A DNA stretch of 64,000 nucleotides from contig NZ_PKUS01000012.1 in assembly GCF_002866825.1 (NCBI RefSeq), positions 62,001 to 126,000 on the forward strand. Reading direction: 5' to 3'. Below the pieces are notes generated by a model. The model was given only the letters and a program-made list of their open reading frames with translations. It had not been told where the DNA came from and did no database searches. Below, piece by piece: positions 1 to 8,073 of the stretch. This DNA comes from Pseudohalioglobus lutimaris. Its GTDB lineage: Bacteria; Pseudomonadota; Gammaproteobacteria; Pseudomonadales; Halieaceae. A program made the position numbers and the translations under genes. Numbering within the stretch: the stretch's first letter is position 1; the number at the start of each line of letters is the position of its first letter.

Positions 1-162
1 GTGACTGATGAATCCCACATCATGAAGGCCGAGAAAGAGTCTCGCGAGCGCAAGACCCGTTACGAAGAGCGCAAGGCAGCTGAGGCGCCCGCCGCCGAAG
101 AGACGCCTGCTGCACCCGCTGAAGAGCCGGCCGCCGAGCCTGCCGCCGAAGCTGAAGAGTAA
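1..162 (+). CDS. rpsF: 30S ribosomal protein S6, C-terminal part (5' truncated by window edge)
   Basis: The reading frame open from base 1 encodes VTDESHIMKAEKESRERKTR and then a long Ala/Glu/Pro-rich tail, stopping at TAA 160-162. The first part matches the end of bacterial S6 (…ESPMLKAEKE… type), and the acidic low-complexity tail is typical of gammaproteobacterial S6, where RimK adds glutamates. S6 binds 16S rRNA with S18 in the small-subunit platform. The rpsR gene follows after 15 bases with its own strong ribosome-binding site, as expected for the S6-S18-L9 operon. The N-terminal half lies outside the window. Confidence 0.9.
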   Translation: MTDESHIMKAEKESRERKTRYEERKAAEAPAAEETPAAPAEEPAAEPAAEAEE

Positions 163-177
163 GAGAGGAGTATTGTC

Positions 178-405
178 ATGGCCCGTTTTTTCCGTCGTCG
201 TAAGTTCTGTCGTTTTACCGCCGAAGGCGTTAAAGAAATCGATTACAAGGATCTGGAAACCCTGAAAGCCTACGTCTCCGAGACCGGCAAAATTGTTCCC
301 AGTCGCATTACCGGCACCAAGGCCAAGTACCAGCGTCAGCTGGCTACAGCAGTGAAGCGCGCACGCTTCCTGGCCCTGCTGCCCTACTCGGATTCGCACA
401 GCTAG
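178..405 (+). CDS. rpsR: 30S ribosomal protein S18
   Basis: This 75-residue basic protein carries the [22 protein letters not shown] start and the [21 protein letters not shown] end that define S18, at full family length. It assembles with S6 on the 30S platform. GAGAGGAG lies seven bases before the ATG and fixes the start. It sits between rpsF and a DUF2232 membrane-protein gene, the order seen in Pseudomonas and relatives. Confidence 0.97.
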   Translation: MARFFRRRKFCRFTAEGVKEIDYKDLETLKAYVSETGKIVPSRITGTKAKYQRQLATAVKRARFLALLPYSDSHS

Positions 406-447
406 GAATCCCTTGACCCGCACTACCGGGCAGGCCGGCCTGAACCG

Positions 448-1335
448 ATGAAGGCGATCGCTGAGTTTGCCATGCGCGGGCGCTTCCAGGCGCTACTGCT
501 TACCGTAGCAGGGTCCGGGAGCATACTGTTTTGCTGGATCAGCGCCGCGATACTGGCGCTGGTCACCCTGCGCAAAGGCGTGGGGGCGGGCGCCCAGCTG
601 TTGTTGTGGGCCCTGCTGCCCTCCGGGGTATTGCTGTATACCGTTGGTGACAGCGGGCCGCTCTCCCTGCTGGTGGGCACAGCGGCGCTGGCCGTGGTAC
701 TGCGCATCAGCGTCAGCCTGCCGCTGGCGGTGCTGGCAAGTATTGCGGTCGGGGTGATCAGTGGTCTGGCCCTGATGAGCTTCGGTGGCCAGTACCTGGA
801 GCAGATGGTGGCTTTGTTCGGCGAGTTTCTCGCCAGCATGGAGCAGCAACTGTCGCAGGGCGGCGAGCCGGTAGAGCTGGCGCGACCCACCGCGGCGCAG
901 ATCGCCGGCATGATGGGGGCGGGCACCGGTGCCACCGCAGTATTGTGCCTGATGCTGGGGCGTTACTGGCAGGCAGCGTTGTACAACCCGGGTGGTTTCA
1001 GCAGCGAGTTCCGGCTCCTGCGCTATACACCGGCAGTGGCCACCGCAATGGCCATGGCAGCCGTCGCGCTGTCCGCGCTGGGTATGGAGTATCGCACCTG
1101 GGCAGTGATTGCATTATTACCGCTGAGCTTCGCCGGTCTGGCGCTGGTTCATGCGAGGGTCCACTGGAAGGGCCAGGGTACAGGGTGGTTGGTTGGCTTT
1201 TACCTGGCCTGGCTGTTACTGGACCCGATAAAACTGATGGTTGTCTTCGCCGCCATCGCTGACAGCTGGTTTAATTTTCGCCAGCGCTGGACAGGGAAAC
1301 CCGGTCAGGACGTCAGCCCCGGCGATGATGAATGA
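448..1335 (+). CDS. DUF2232 (YybS-like) polytopic membrane protein
   Basis: This 295-residue protein is strongly hydrophobic, with about eight predicted membrane segments, for example near residues 10-35, 45-65, 75-110, 150-175, 200-220 and 225-275. It ends in a short polar tail. Position and composition match the DUF2232 family protein that lies between rpsR and rplI in many gammaproteobacteria. Its biochemical role is not known. The context suggests only co-transcription with ribosomal genes. A 47-base gap with no clear terminator separates it from rplI. Confidence 0.75.
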   Translation: MKAIAEFAMRGRFQALLLTVAGSGSILFCWISAAILALVTLRKGVGAGAQLLLWALLPSGVLLYTVGDSGPLSLLVGTAALAVVLRISVSLPLAVLASIAVGVISGLALMSFGGQYLEQMVALFGEFLASMEQQLSQGGEPVELARPTAAQIAGMMGAGTGATAVLCLMLGRYWQAALYNPGGFSSEFRLLRYTPAVATAMAMAAVALSALGMEYRTWAVIALLPLSFAGLALVHARVHWKGQGTGWLVGFYLAWLLLDPIKLMVVFAAIADSWFNFRQRWTGKPGQDVSPGDDE

Positions 1336-1382
1336 GAATTATGAAGTAGCGGGAGCAAGCTCCCCATAACGAGGAAAGTAAG

Positions 1383-1832
1383 ATGGAAGTCATTTTGCTG
1401 GAGAACATCAGCAACCTGGGTACCCTGGGTGACAAGGTGGACGTTAAGGCCGGTTTTGGCCGCAACTACCTGATCCCGCAGGGCAAGGCCGTACCGGCCA
1501 CTGAAGGGGCAATCGCCCAGTTTGAAGCGCGTCGTGCTGAACTGGAAGCCGCTGCCGCCGAGGCGCTGGCCGCCGCGGAAGCGCGCGCTGCTGCGATCAA
1601 CGCACTGGAGGCGATCACCATCACTGCCAATGCGGGCGAAGAAGGCAAGCTGTTCGGCTCAATCGGTACACGCGATATCGCCGAAGCCGTTTGCGCAGCG
1701 GGTGTTGAGGTCGACAAGGCCGAAGTACGCCTGCCCGAGGGGGCTCTGCGCGAACTGGGTGAGTACGAGGTCAACATCCAGGTTCACGGTGATGTGAACG
1801 GGGTCATTGCTCTGGCGGTCATCGCCGAGTAA
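1383..1832 (+). CDS. rplI: 50S ribosomal protein L9
   Basis: This protein of 149 residues has the usual L9 length. The N-terminal rRNA-binding domain is recognisable ([17 protein letters not shown], then [16 protein letters not shown]). It is followed by the Ala-rich connecting helix at about residues 45-75 and the C-terminal domain. L9 binds domain V of 23S rRNA at the base of the L1 stalk. GAGGAAAG just upstream of the ATG is the ribosome-binding site. A strong intrinsic terminator follows at 1878-1909 and ends the ribosomal operon. Confidence 0.97.
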   Translation: MEVILLENISNLGTLGDKVDVKAGFGRNYLIPQGKAVPATEGAIAQFEARRAELEAAAAEALAAAEARAAAINALEAITITANAGEEGKLFGSIGTRDIAEAVCAAGVEVDKAEVRLPEGALRELGEYEVNIQVHGDVNGVIALAVIAE

Positions 1833-1877
1833 GAGGCCTGTTGCTCTCGCTCAGGCGGGGCGGCCTATATTCCGAAA

Positions 1878-1909
1878 TGCACCGGTCATCCCTGGCCGGT
1901 GCATTTTTT
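1878..1909 (+). terminator. Rho-independent terminator after rplI
   Basis: A GC-rich stem, GCACCGG paired with CCGGTGC around a short loop, is followed directly by ATTTTTT. It lies 46 bases after the rplI stop, so it should end transcription of the S6-S18-L9 operon before dnaB. Confidence 0.85.
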
Positions 1910-1983
1910 GTGTCCGGGATTTGGTCGGCATGCGTATGTTGCAGCTGGCCGATTGCTGATAAAAGAGCCCATTGTTTTTCCCG

Positions 1984-2018
1984 ATTCCCGCCTTCGCGAG
2001 AATGACGGGCGCGGGAAT
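1984..2018. repeat. REP-like palindromic unit (CCCGCCTTCGCG type)
   Basis: ATTCCCG at 1984-1990 pairs with CGGGAAT at 2012-2018, and the CCTTCGCGAGAATGACGGG core between them can fold further. This resembles the dispersed short palindromes of the form CCCGCCTTCGCGGGAATGACG common between genes in many proteobacteria. It lies in the rplI-dnaB gap. Only this copy was noticed in the window. Confidence 0.55.
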
Positions 2019-2057
2019 TTTCGATACCCTGTCTGGCCATACAAGAAAACGCGATAA

Positions 2058-3467
2058 ATGGAAGACCCTGGCTACCCACCCAATGTATCCGAACTCCCCG
2101 GCGCCGTTGACGGCGAACTGGCGCGGATCAAGATGCAGCCGCATTCACTGGAGGCCGAACAGTCGGTGATCGGCGGTTTGCTGCTCTCGGCCGACGGCTG
2201 GGACTCTGTGGCAGAGGAGGTAGCTGCCACTGACTTCTATCGCCCGTCGCACCGGGCTATTTTCCGTGAGATAGCCCAGCTGGCCGATGCCGCAGAGCCT
2301 ATTGATGTGATCACCGTGGCCGACAAACTGGAGGCCAGGGGTGAACTGCAGGGCGCTGGCGGCCTGCCTTACCTGGCGGAGCTGGCCCAGAATACGCCCA
2401 GTGCCTCCAACATTCGCGCCTATGCGCAGGTGGTGCGTGAGCGCGCCAGCTTGCGCAAACTGATCGAGGCGGCACAGGATATCGCCGACTCCGGATTCAG
2501 CCCGGAGGGACGCACCTCGCTGGAACTGCTGGATGAAGCCGAGCGGCGCATCATGCAGATCAGTGAGCAGGGCCCCAAGTCCGGCGGCCCGCTGGATGTG
2601 AACCCACTGCTCAAAAAAGCCCTGGACCGTATTGACGAACTGTTCAACTCCGGCGGTGACATCACCGGCCTTACCACCGGCTTCGACGACCTGGATGGCA
2701 TGACCTCGGGCATGCAGCCCTCCGACCTGGTCATTGTCGCCGGCCGGCCTTCAATGGGTAAGACCTCGTTTGCCATGAACCTGGTGGAAAATGCGTTGCT
2801 GGCGGCCAAGCGGCCCATACTGGTGTTTTCCATGGAGATGCCTGCCGACCAGCTGATTATTCGTATGCTGTCCTCCATCGGGCGTATAGACCAGACCCGC
2901 ATCCGCACCGGCAAGCTGGAACAGGAGGACTGGCCCAAGCTCACTGCAGCGGTGAACAAGCTTCGCGATATGCCGCTGTTTATTGACGATACGCCAGCGC
3001 TGACACCCACGGAAGTGCGTAGCCGGGTGCGCAAGGTGGCCCGCGAAAACGACGGTGATATCGGCATGATCATGGTGGACTACCTGCAGCTGATGCAGGT
3101 TGCCGGCTCTTCCGAGGGCCGCACCGCTGAAATATCGGAGATTTCCCGCAGTCTCAAAGCCATTGCCAAGGAATTCAAGGTGCCCATGGTCGCACTGTCA
3201 CAGCTCAACCGTTCCCTGGAGCAGCGCCCCAATAAGCGCCCGGTCAATTCGGACCTGCGTGAATCCGGCGCGATCGAGCAGGACGCTGACGTGATCATGT
3301 TTATCTATAGGGACGAGGTCTATAACGAGGATTCCCCGGACAAAGGCACCGCGGAGATCATCATCGGCAAGCAGCGGAACGGCCCCATTGGCAGCTGTAG
3401 GCTGGCTTTCATTGGCCAATACACCCGCTTTGAAAACCTCGCCAGGGGCTTCTCCGACGAGTATTGA
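2058..3467 (+). CDS. dnaB: Replicative DNA helicase DnaB
   Basis: This 469-residue protein matches full-length DnaB. The N-terminal domain starts with PHSLEAEQSVIGGLLL, a form found in nearly all DnaB proteins. The RecA-like C-terminal domain has the Walker A motif GRPSMGKTS at about residues 228-236, Walker B around IGMIMVDYLQLM, the LSQLNRSLEQRP segment and the RESGAIEQDADVI motif. It is the hexameric helicase that unwinds the fork and recruits primase. The ATG at 2058 has only a weak ribosome-binding site, but the N-terminus fits the family. A possible loader and a DnaT-like protein are encoded just downstream on the other strand. Confidence 0.97.
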   Translation: MEDPGYPPNVSELPGAVDGELARIKMQPHSLEAEQSVIGGLLLSADGWDSVAEEVAATDFYRPSHRAIFREIAQLADAAEPIDVITVADKLEARGELQGAGGLPYLAELAQNTPSASNIRAYAQVVRERASLRKLIEAAQDIADSGFSPEGRTSLELLDEAERRIMQISEQGPKSGGPLDVNPLLKKALDRIDELFNSGGDITGLTTGFDDLDGMTSGMQPSDLVIVAGRPSMGKTSFAMNLVENALLAAKRPILVFSMEMPADQLIIRMLSSIGRIDQTRIRTGKLEQEDWPKLTAAVNKLRDMPLFIDDTPALTPTEVRSRVRKVARENDGDIGMIMVDYLQLMQVAGSSEGRTAEISEISRSLKAIAKEFKVPMVALSQLNRSLEQRPNKRPVNSDLRESGAIEQDADVIMFIYRDEVYNEDSPDKGTAEIIIGKQRNGPIGSCRLAFIGQYTRFENLARGFSDEY

Positions 3468-3491
3468 GCCTGGCGGCGTAATCCGCTGGCG

Positions 3492-3785
3492 CTACTGAAT
3501 CACCTGATCCCACAAATCCATCCACTGTGGGTTCTGTTCTTCGATGATCCGTAATCGCCACGTCTGGTGCCAGCGCTTCAGGCGCTTTTCGCGGGCCAGG
3601 GCATCGCGCACATTCCGGTGCATTTCGAAGTAGACCAGTTTGTGCACCGCATACCGTGAGGTGAAACCCTCTGCCCGGATGTTGCGATGATGCCAGATAC
3701 GTTGCATCAGGTTGCCGGTCACCCCGATATAGAGTGCTCCCGTGCTGCGGCTGGCAAGGATATAAACTGCCGCCTGTTTGGCCAT
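3492..3785 (-). CDS. GIY-YIG domain nuclease-family protein
   Basis: This small protein (97 residues) is a single GIY-YIG domain. VYILASRSTGALYIGVT supplies the two-part signature, followed by the conserved RIWHHRN and a Glu-containing helix (ALAREKRLKRWHQTWRLRIIEEQNPQWMDL). The form is that of the short stand-alone proteins (UPF0213/YhbQ-like) found in many bacteria. These are assumed to be small DNA nucleases, but their role is mostly unknown. It ends 24 bases from the convergent dnaB stop. The next gene on this strand starts further upstream and codes for a putative helicase loader. Confidence 0.85.
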   Translation of the reverse strand: MAKQAAVYILASRSTGALYIGVTGNLMQRIWHHRNIRAEGFTSRYAVHKLVYFEMHRNVRDALAREKRLKRWHQTWRLRIIEEQNPQWMDLWDQVIQ

Positions 3786-3869
3786 CCCATGCCCTCCGTG
3801 GCTGGGTTTGGCTTACACGTTACGCGAGCTGCGTCCGGCGGGGAACGTTCGGGGCGCTTGTGATGGAAT

Positions 3870-4538
3870 TTACAGTCCGGATTCCGCCCGCAGCTTCTTC
3901 AAATGGGCTATCTGCTCTTCCCGCGACAGTGGCTCAGCGGGTTGTTTTTCCAGGGCCTGGGGTGCGGGCACTTCCAACTGGTCACCGCGTAACACGGCAG
4001 ACACGTATCGCTGGTAATGCTCCCGGTAGACTGGCCATGCGCGGCGCTCCTCATTATTGGCCAGGAAAAACCAGTCGCTGTCGCGGCCGGCAAGGTATAC
4101 GGCAGGGTGGCTCCAGGCTTGTGCGGACTTGGGTGAGGCGGCCTGGCAGGCTTCCACGTAGGCGTCGTGAGCAGAGGGCAGGCCGAACTCCACCAGGCCT
4201 GCCTGGCAGCATTCAAGCATACGGTTCAAGGTGGGCAGGTATTCGCTGTGCTCGATGGCGTGCCTGGCGCCCTTGAGAATCTGCTCAACGGGCAGTTCTG
4301 CCAGGGCGTCCAGCCACAGCTTCTTGATCTGCTTGAGCTGGGTCTGGTCCGGGTAGGCGGAGTAATACTGATTGTGGTAGTTCAGGCGAAACAGGGCAAA
4401 GACCTGGTTGATGGCCTCAACGTGGCCCTCATCGGTGGCCCGCTTTGCGTCAGCTCGCCCAGCTGGTGTCGGTGAGGTCGTCTTCGAGGCTTCTATCTCG
4501 CGTGCGACCTGTTGAATCAGTTCCCTGCTGTCCGCCAT
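3870..4538 (-). CDS. Lambda-P-like putative helicase loader (replication protein P family)
   Basis: This 222-residue protein aligns by eye with phage lambda replication protein P. Shared points are an INxVF segment followed by a helix with (I/L)KxLWxxAL, a GxRxA(I/R) helix, a P(T/S)xxxxxxC stretch, GLPSAHDAYVEAC against GLPNVSELVDMVYEYC, and a C-terminal helix ending in KKLRAESGL. Lambda P captures DnaB and loads it on DNA, so a similar host role is inferred. Its ATG lies inside the preceding gene, giving an 89-base overlap. No later Met start exists before the conserved region. A weak GGA lies about nine bases upstream of the ATG. dnaB is the nearest replication gene. Confidence 0.7.
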   Translation of the reverse strand: MADSRELIQQVAREIEASKTTSPTPAGRADAKRATDEGHVEAINQVFALFRLNYHNQYYSAYPDQTQLKQIKKLWLDALAELPVEQILKGARHAIEHSEYLPTLNRMLECCQAGLVEFGLPSAHDAYVEACQAASPKSAQAWSHPAVYLAGRDSDWFFLANNEERRAWPVYREHYQRYVSAVLRGDQLEVPAPQALEKQPAEPLSREEQIAHLKKLRAESGL

Positions 4539-5577
4539 GGCTTTTGTCCGTTTGTTGCAGTTGGTGGCGCTTGGCCCAGTGGTATTTTACATGCTGCAGG
4601 AATTTGCTGTTCCAGGAGGTGTGGGCCTGGTTGGAGTCTTTCCAGTAGACGATAAATTCCGGCAGTACTGACCGCGCAAAATCCAGGTCGATATGAGACA
4701 TGCGCAGGATATCGTAAACGTCGGCGCTGGGCTGCCAGTGGTCGACGATGCGCTTGGGTTCGGTGCTGTGCTCCAGGCTGGACGTGTAACGTGCCCACTG
4801 TATGCGAATGTGCTGGATGAACTTGGAGTTGAGTTCTTTCGGCGCTGCCCCGCGCTCGCGCCAGTACAGGATGAACTCCGGTACTGCCTGCTCAATGAAG
4901 TCCCTGTCGATGCCGCCGCGGGCCATGATCTCCATCGCATCGGCGCTGGGTTGCCAGTGGTTGTCCAGGGCCGTCGGTGCCTCTACCTGGAACTTGGATC
5001 CCTGGCTCTGCTGGCGCCGCCAGTTGCTGACCACGTGTTGGCGAAACTTGTTCTCCCAGGCGTGGGAGGTTTCCCCGCGCTCGCGCCAGTAAAAGATGAA
5101 ATCTTCCAGTTGGTCCAGGGCGAACTGCCGCGGTATGTTGTGGTTCAGTCCCAGTAGTTGCAGCAGGTCCTCGCTGGGCGACCAGTGCACCGGCAACAGC
5201 GCGGCAGAGCGTCGACTGGGCGCGGGTGCAGGGGGCGCGGGCTCTGCTACCGGCTGTTGCGCCGCCACCGGTTCGTTAATGGCAAACAGCAGGTGCTCGC
5301 TGCTGTGCAACGGGGGGGATTCCATGAGGATCACACCCTTGTCCACCAGTGAGCGGGTAATGCGATGCAGGTCGACGGCATTCCAGAAGGGCAGGGTCGT
5401 CAGCAGGTAGCTGCGCTCCACGTTGAGCCAGGCATGATTGCGCTGTACCTGCGCCTGCCGGTGTTCGAACAATACCTGTAGGTGTTGCAGCAATATAGTC
5501 TCTTCCAGGCCGATGGTCGCCGCCAGGCCGGGGGAAAAAACCAGCTGTCGTTCGGGGACCAGGGAAGAATCTGACAT
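4450..5577 (-). CDS. DnaT-like primosomal protein with three tandem DnaT DNA-binding domains
   Basis: This protein (375 residues) has a winged-helix-like N-terminal region (about 10-95), a Pro/Ala linker (104-125) and three copies of the same 56-residue unit at about 131-186, 207-262 and 280-335. Each unit starts HWxPSxD, has a central (L/V)(E/P)(D/E)FI(F/L/V)YW(R/K) and ends with (N/E)(S/N)KF(R/I/L)QH(V/I)xxxW. This is the pattern of the C-terminal DnaT domain, which binds ssDNA in PriA-PriB-DnaT replication restart. E. coli DnaT has one such domain, so a triple copy is unusual. The tail overlaps the start of the loader gene by 89 bases, suggesting coupled translation. Confidence 0.8.
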   Translation of the reverse strand: MSDSSLVPERQLVFSPGLAATIGLEETILLQHLQVLFEHRQAQVQRNHAWLNVERSYLLTTLPFWNAVDLHRITRSLVDKGVILMESPPLHSSEHLLFAINEPVAAQQPVAEPAPPAPAPSRRSAALLPVHWSPSEDLLQLLGLNHNIPRQFALDQLEDFIFYWRERGETSHAWENKFRQHVVSNWRRQQSQGSKFQVEAPTALDNHWQPSADAMEIMARGGIDRDFIEQAVPEFILYWRERGAAPKELNSKFIQHIRIQWARYTSSLEHSTEPKRIVDHWQPSADVYDILRMSHIDLDFARSVLPEFIVYWKDSNQAHTSWNSKFLQHVKYHWAKRHQLQQTDKSHGGQQGTDSTGRTRDRSLEDDLTDTSWAS

Positions 5578-5780
5578 GGTGGTAACAGTATCGATGGGCG
5601 GTCTGCTAGGATAGCGGGCCTGAATGGGTTACGACAGTAAAAAATGATTTCCACCCGCCGATTGGTCGTGGGTGGGCAATTGTTGCGGTAGCGCCTTCAG
5701 CCGCGATGAAGGAGGGCGTAACCCCCGTTTTTATCGCAGCTGCAGCCGCTCCTGCAGTCAGCAGGGCGTCCTTGTTATCT
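5578..5780. other. Divergent intergenic region between the DnaT-like gene and radA
   Basis: This gap of about 200 bases separates two divergent genes and must hold the promoter of each. No convincing -35/-10 pair or strong ribosome-binding site was identified. An in-frame extension of radA upstream to 5706 is possible but would add 25 residues not found in RadA. Confidence 0.5.
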
Positions 5781-7166
5781 ATGGCCAAACAAAAAACATC
5801 CTTCGTCTGCAACGAATGCGGCTCTGACTACGCTAAATGGCAGGGGCAGTGCAGTGACTGTGGGCAGTGGAATACCATCACCGAGATCAGACTGGGCCCG
5901 GCCAAGGGGTCCGGTCGTGCCGGCGCCGGAGTTACCGCCAATCGCGCGGGCTTTGCCGGCGCCCTGTCCGGCGCCCGGGTGCTCAGGGATATCGACCTGC
6001 ACGACCTGCCGCGCTTCTCCTCCGGCACCGAGGAGTTCGACCGCGTGCTGGGGGGAGGGCTCGTTCCCGGGTCGGCGGTGTTGGTAGGCGGTAACCCGGG
6101 AGCCGGCAAGAGTACGCTGCTGCTGCAGACCATGTGCCACCTTGCGCAGAACATGGAAGCGCTGTACATCACCGGTGAGGAGTCCCTGCAACAGGTGGCC
6201 ATGCGCGCGCAGCGTCTGCAGCTGCCCACCGACAAACTCCGGCTGATGTCAGAGACCAACGTGGAAAGCCTCGTCGCGGCAGCAGAGGAGTTCAAGCCGA
6301 AGGTGTTGGTGGTGGACTCCATCCAGGTGGTGCACACCGACGAGATCGCTTCCGCGCCGGGCAGTGTGTCCCAGGTGCGCGAGTGCGCCGCTTATCTAGT
6401 CCGCTATGCCAAGCAGACGGGCACCGTTTTGTTCCTGGTGGGGCACGTGACCAAGGACGGCTCCCTCGCGGGCCCCAAGGTCCTGGAACACATGATTGAT
6501 TGCTCCATTTTACTGGAGGGTGAGCACGACTCCCGTTTCCGCACACTGCGAGGGCAGAAGAACCGTTTCGGCGCGGTCAACGAACTGGGCGTGTTCGCCA
6601 TGACCGAGCAGGGCCTGCGCGAGGTGAAGAACCCCTCCGCCATCTTTCTCGATCGCAGCAATGAACCTTCCTCCGGCTCCGCGGTGATGGTGGTCTGGGA
6701 AGGCACCCGTCCCCTGCTGGTGGAGATCCAGGCGCTGGTGGATGACAGCCAGTTGGGTAACCCCCGGCGAGTGGCGGTAGGTTTGGAGCAGAATCGCCTG
6801 GCCATGTTGCTGGCGGTGCTGCACCGTCACGGCGGCCTGCAGGTGGGTGACCAGGACGTATTCGCCAACGTGGTGGGCGGGGTCAAGGTACTGGAGACCA
6901 GTGCCGACCTCGCCCTGTTACTGGCGATCGTCTCCAGCTACCGCGACCGGCAGCTGCCCCGGGATATGGTGATCTTTGGCGAGGTGGGGCTGTCTGGTGA
7001 AATTCGCCCGGTACCTTCCGGGCAGGAACGTCTTTCCGAGGCTGCCAAGCACGGTTTCAAGCGCGCCATCGTGCCCAAAGGCAATGCGCCCAAGGGGGCG
7101 ATCCCCGGAATGGAGGTGGTGGCGGTGAGCAGGCTCTCTGAGGCTCTGGACAGTGTTGATGCCTGA
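5781..7166 (+). CDS. radA: DNA repair protein RadA
   Basis: RadA is a RecA-related branch-migration ATPase that acts in recombinational repair. The chosen ATG gives 461 residues, almost the E. coli length, and the standard start MAKQKTSFVCNECG. The zinc finger cysteines are C10, C13, C24 and C27. Walker A (GGNPGAGKST) is near residue 103, the RadA-specific KNRFG motif is near 258, and the Lon-protease-like C-terminal domain contains the VFGEVGLSGEIRPV stretch. An upstream in-frame extension was rejected because it precedes the conserved N-terminus. The gene is divergent from the DnaT-like/loader pair. Confidence 0.96.
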   Translation: MAKQKTSFVCNECGSDYAKWQGQCSDCGQWNTITEIRLGPAKGSGRAGAGVTANRAGFAGALSGARVLRDIDLHDLPRFSSGTEEFDRVLGGGLVPGSAVLVGGNPGAGKSTLLLQTMCHLAQNMEALYITGEESLQQVAMRAQRLQLPTDKLRLMSETNVESLVAAAEEFKPKVLVVDSIQVVHTDEIASAPGSVSQVRECAAYLVRYAKQTGTVLFLVGHVTKDGSLAGPKVLEHMIDCSILLEGEHDSRFRTLRGQKNRFGAVNELGVFAMTEQGLREVKNPSAIFLDRSNEPSSGSAVMVVWEGTRPLLVEIQALVDDSQLGNPRRVAVGLEQNRLAMLLAVLHRHGGLQVGDQDVFANVVGGVKVLETSADLALLLAIVSSYRDRQLPRDMVIFGEVGLSGEIRPVPSGQERLSEAAKHGFKRAIVPKGNAPKGAIPGMEVVAVSRLSEALDSVDA

Positions 7167-7214
7167 TGACGGGGCTCCCTGAAGGCTACTCGGCTAGCGA
7201 TGGCCTTATAACTA

Positions 7215-7243
7215 TTGACAAGTACAGCGTTTGGAATTTAATT
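7215..7243 (+). promoter_or_regulatory. Possible sigma70 promoter before the outer-membrane protein gene
   Basis: A perfect TTGACA at 7215-7220 is followed after 17 bases by TTAATT, a poor -10 match. It lies 66 bases before the next gene in an AT-rich stretch. The -35 is convincing but the -10 is weak. Confidence 0.35.
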
Positions 7244-7308
7244 TACGTTTTGGGGCTTTTCTGGTTGTGGCCAACTCGCCACCGGGCTGAAAACAAGGAA
7301 GAAGAATA

Positions 7309-8070
7309 ATGAAATGGAACACCAGATGCGTGGCGATGCCAGCGCTTGCGTTTTTATATGCCGGGTGCGCGACAGCGGTTGAGGTTACGCTCATACCCAG
7401 AGCGGAAATCGGGTTCACTCAGTATACGCTTGACGTGAAAGATTCACCTTTTGCCAGCGGCACTTCCGATACTCTCAGTTATAAACTTCAGACCGTCGCC
7501 CCTCTTCTGCGGGTAGGCTTAACGGCGGCTGTGGGTAAGGCCTATCTGGATGGGTATTTCCATCAGACTGCCGAGGCAAGCGAAGATCTGAATATACAGG
7601 CGCTAGGTTATAGTGAAGGGCTCGATGGCGATAAGCAGGAATACTCTTTAACTGGTGGCTATCGACTCTGGGAACGTGCCAGTGTTTATGCGGGATATCG
7701 CTGGTCCGACACAACGGTCACTGGAGATGGCGGTACCGATTACAAGTTTGAGCATGATGGATTTTATCTCGGTGGTGGTTATGCGATACCGCTCACCGAT
7801 ACCGGTGGTCTTTCTCTCAGCGCTGCCTATGGCTTCCTCGATGCGGACCTCGATACGCTTTTTGCAGGTGCATTCAAGTTTTCAGAAACTGGCGATGGTG
7901 ATGGCTTGAAACTCAGTGTTGCCTGGAAAGCCGCGCTTAACGAACAGGTGAGCTATAGCTTGTCTGCTGATTACGTGAAGTACGATTTTGACATGAAGTC
8001 ACCTGATGGTGATTACGATATCGAAGAAACGGATATACAGATGCGTATCGGCCTGGCCTATACGTTTTAG
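7309..8070 (+). CDS. Outer-membrane beta-barrel protein, unknown family
   Basis: This 253-residue protein has an N-terminal signal peptide, with cleavage likely after Ala near residue 23 (…GCATA-VEV). It then shows alternating hydrophobic/polar strands throughout and ends MRIGLAYTF, with the C-terminal Phe expected of proteins inserted by the Bam complex. Repeated Tyr/Gly turns and Asp-rich loops fit an eight- to ten-strand barrel of the OmpA/OmpW-like size class. A Cys at about 20 is not a good lipobox because Tyr occupies -3. AAGGAAGAAG precedes the ATG. It is convergent with the kinase gene, three bases apart. No specific function can be assigned. Confidence 0.7.
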   Translation: MKWNTRCVAMPALAFLYAGCATAVEVTLIPRAEIGFTQYTLDVKDSPFASGTSDTLSYKLQTVAPLLRVGLTAAVGKAYLDGYFHQTAEASEDLNIQALGYSEGLDGDKQEYSLTGGYRLWERASVYAGYRWSDTTVTGDGGTDYKFEHDGFYLGGGYAIPLTDTGGLSLSAAYGFLDADLDTLFAGAFKFSETGDGDGLKLSVAWKAALNEQVSYSLSADYVKYDFDMKSPDGDYDIEETDIQMRIGLAYTF

Positions 8071-8073
8071 GAT

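Noticed and set aside
1984-2018. CRISPR repeat
   Set aside because: Only one palindromic unit is present, with no spacer-repeat array and no cas genes.
5706-5780. 25-residue N-terminal extension of RadA
   Set aside because: RadA proteins start directly at the MAK…FVCNECG segment. The extension is Ala-rich and not conserved.
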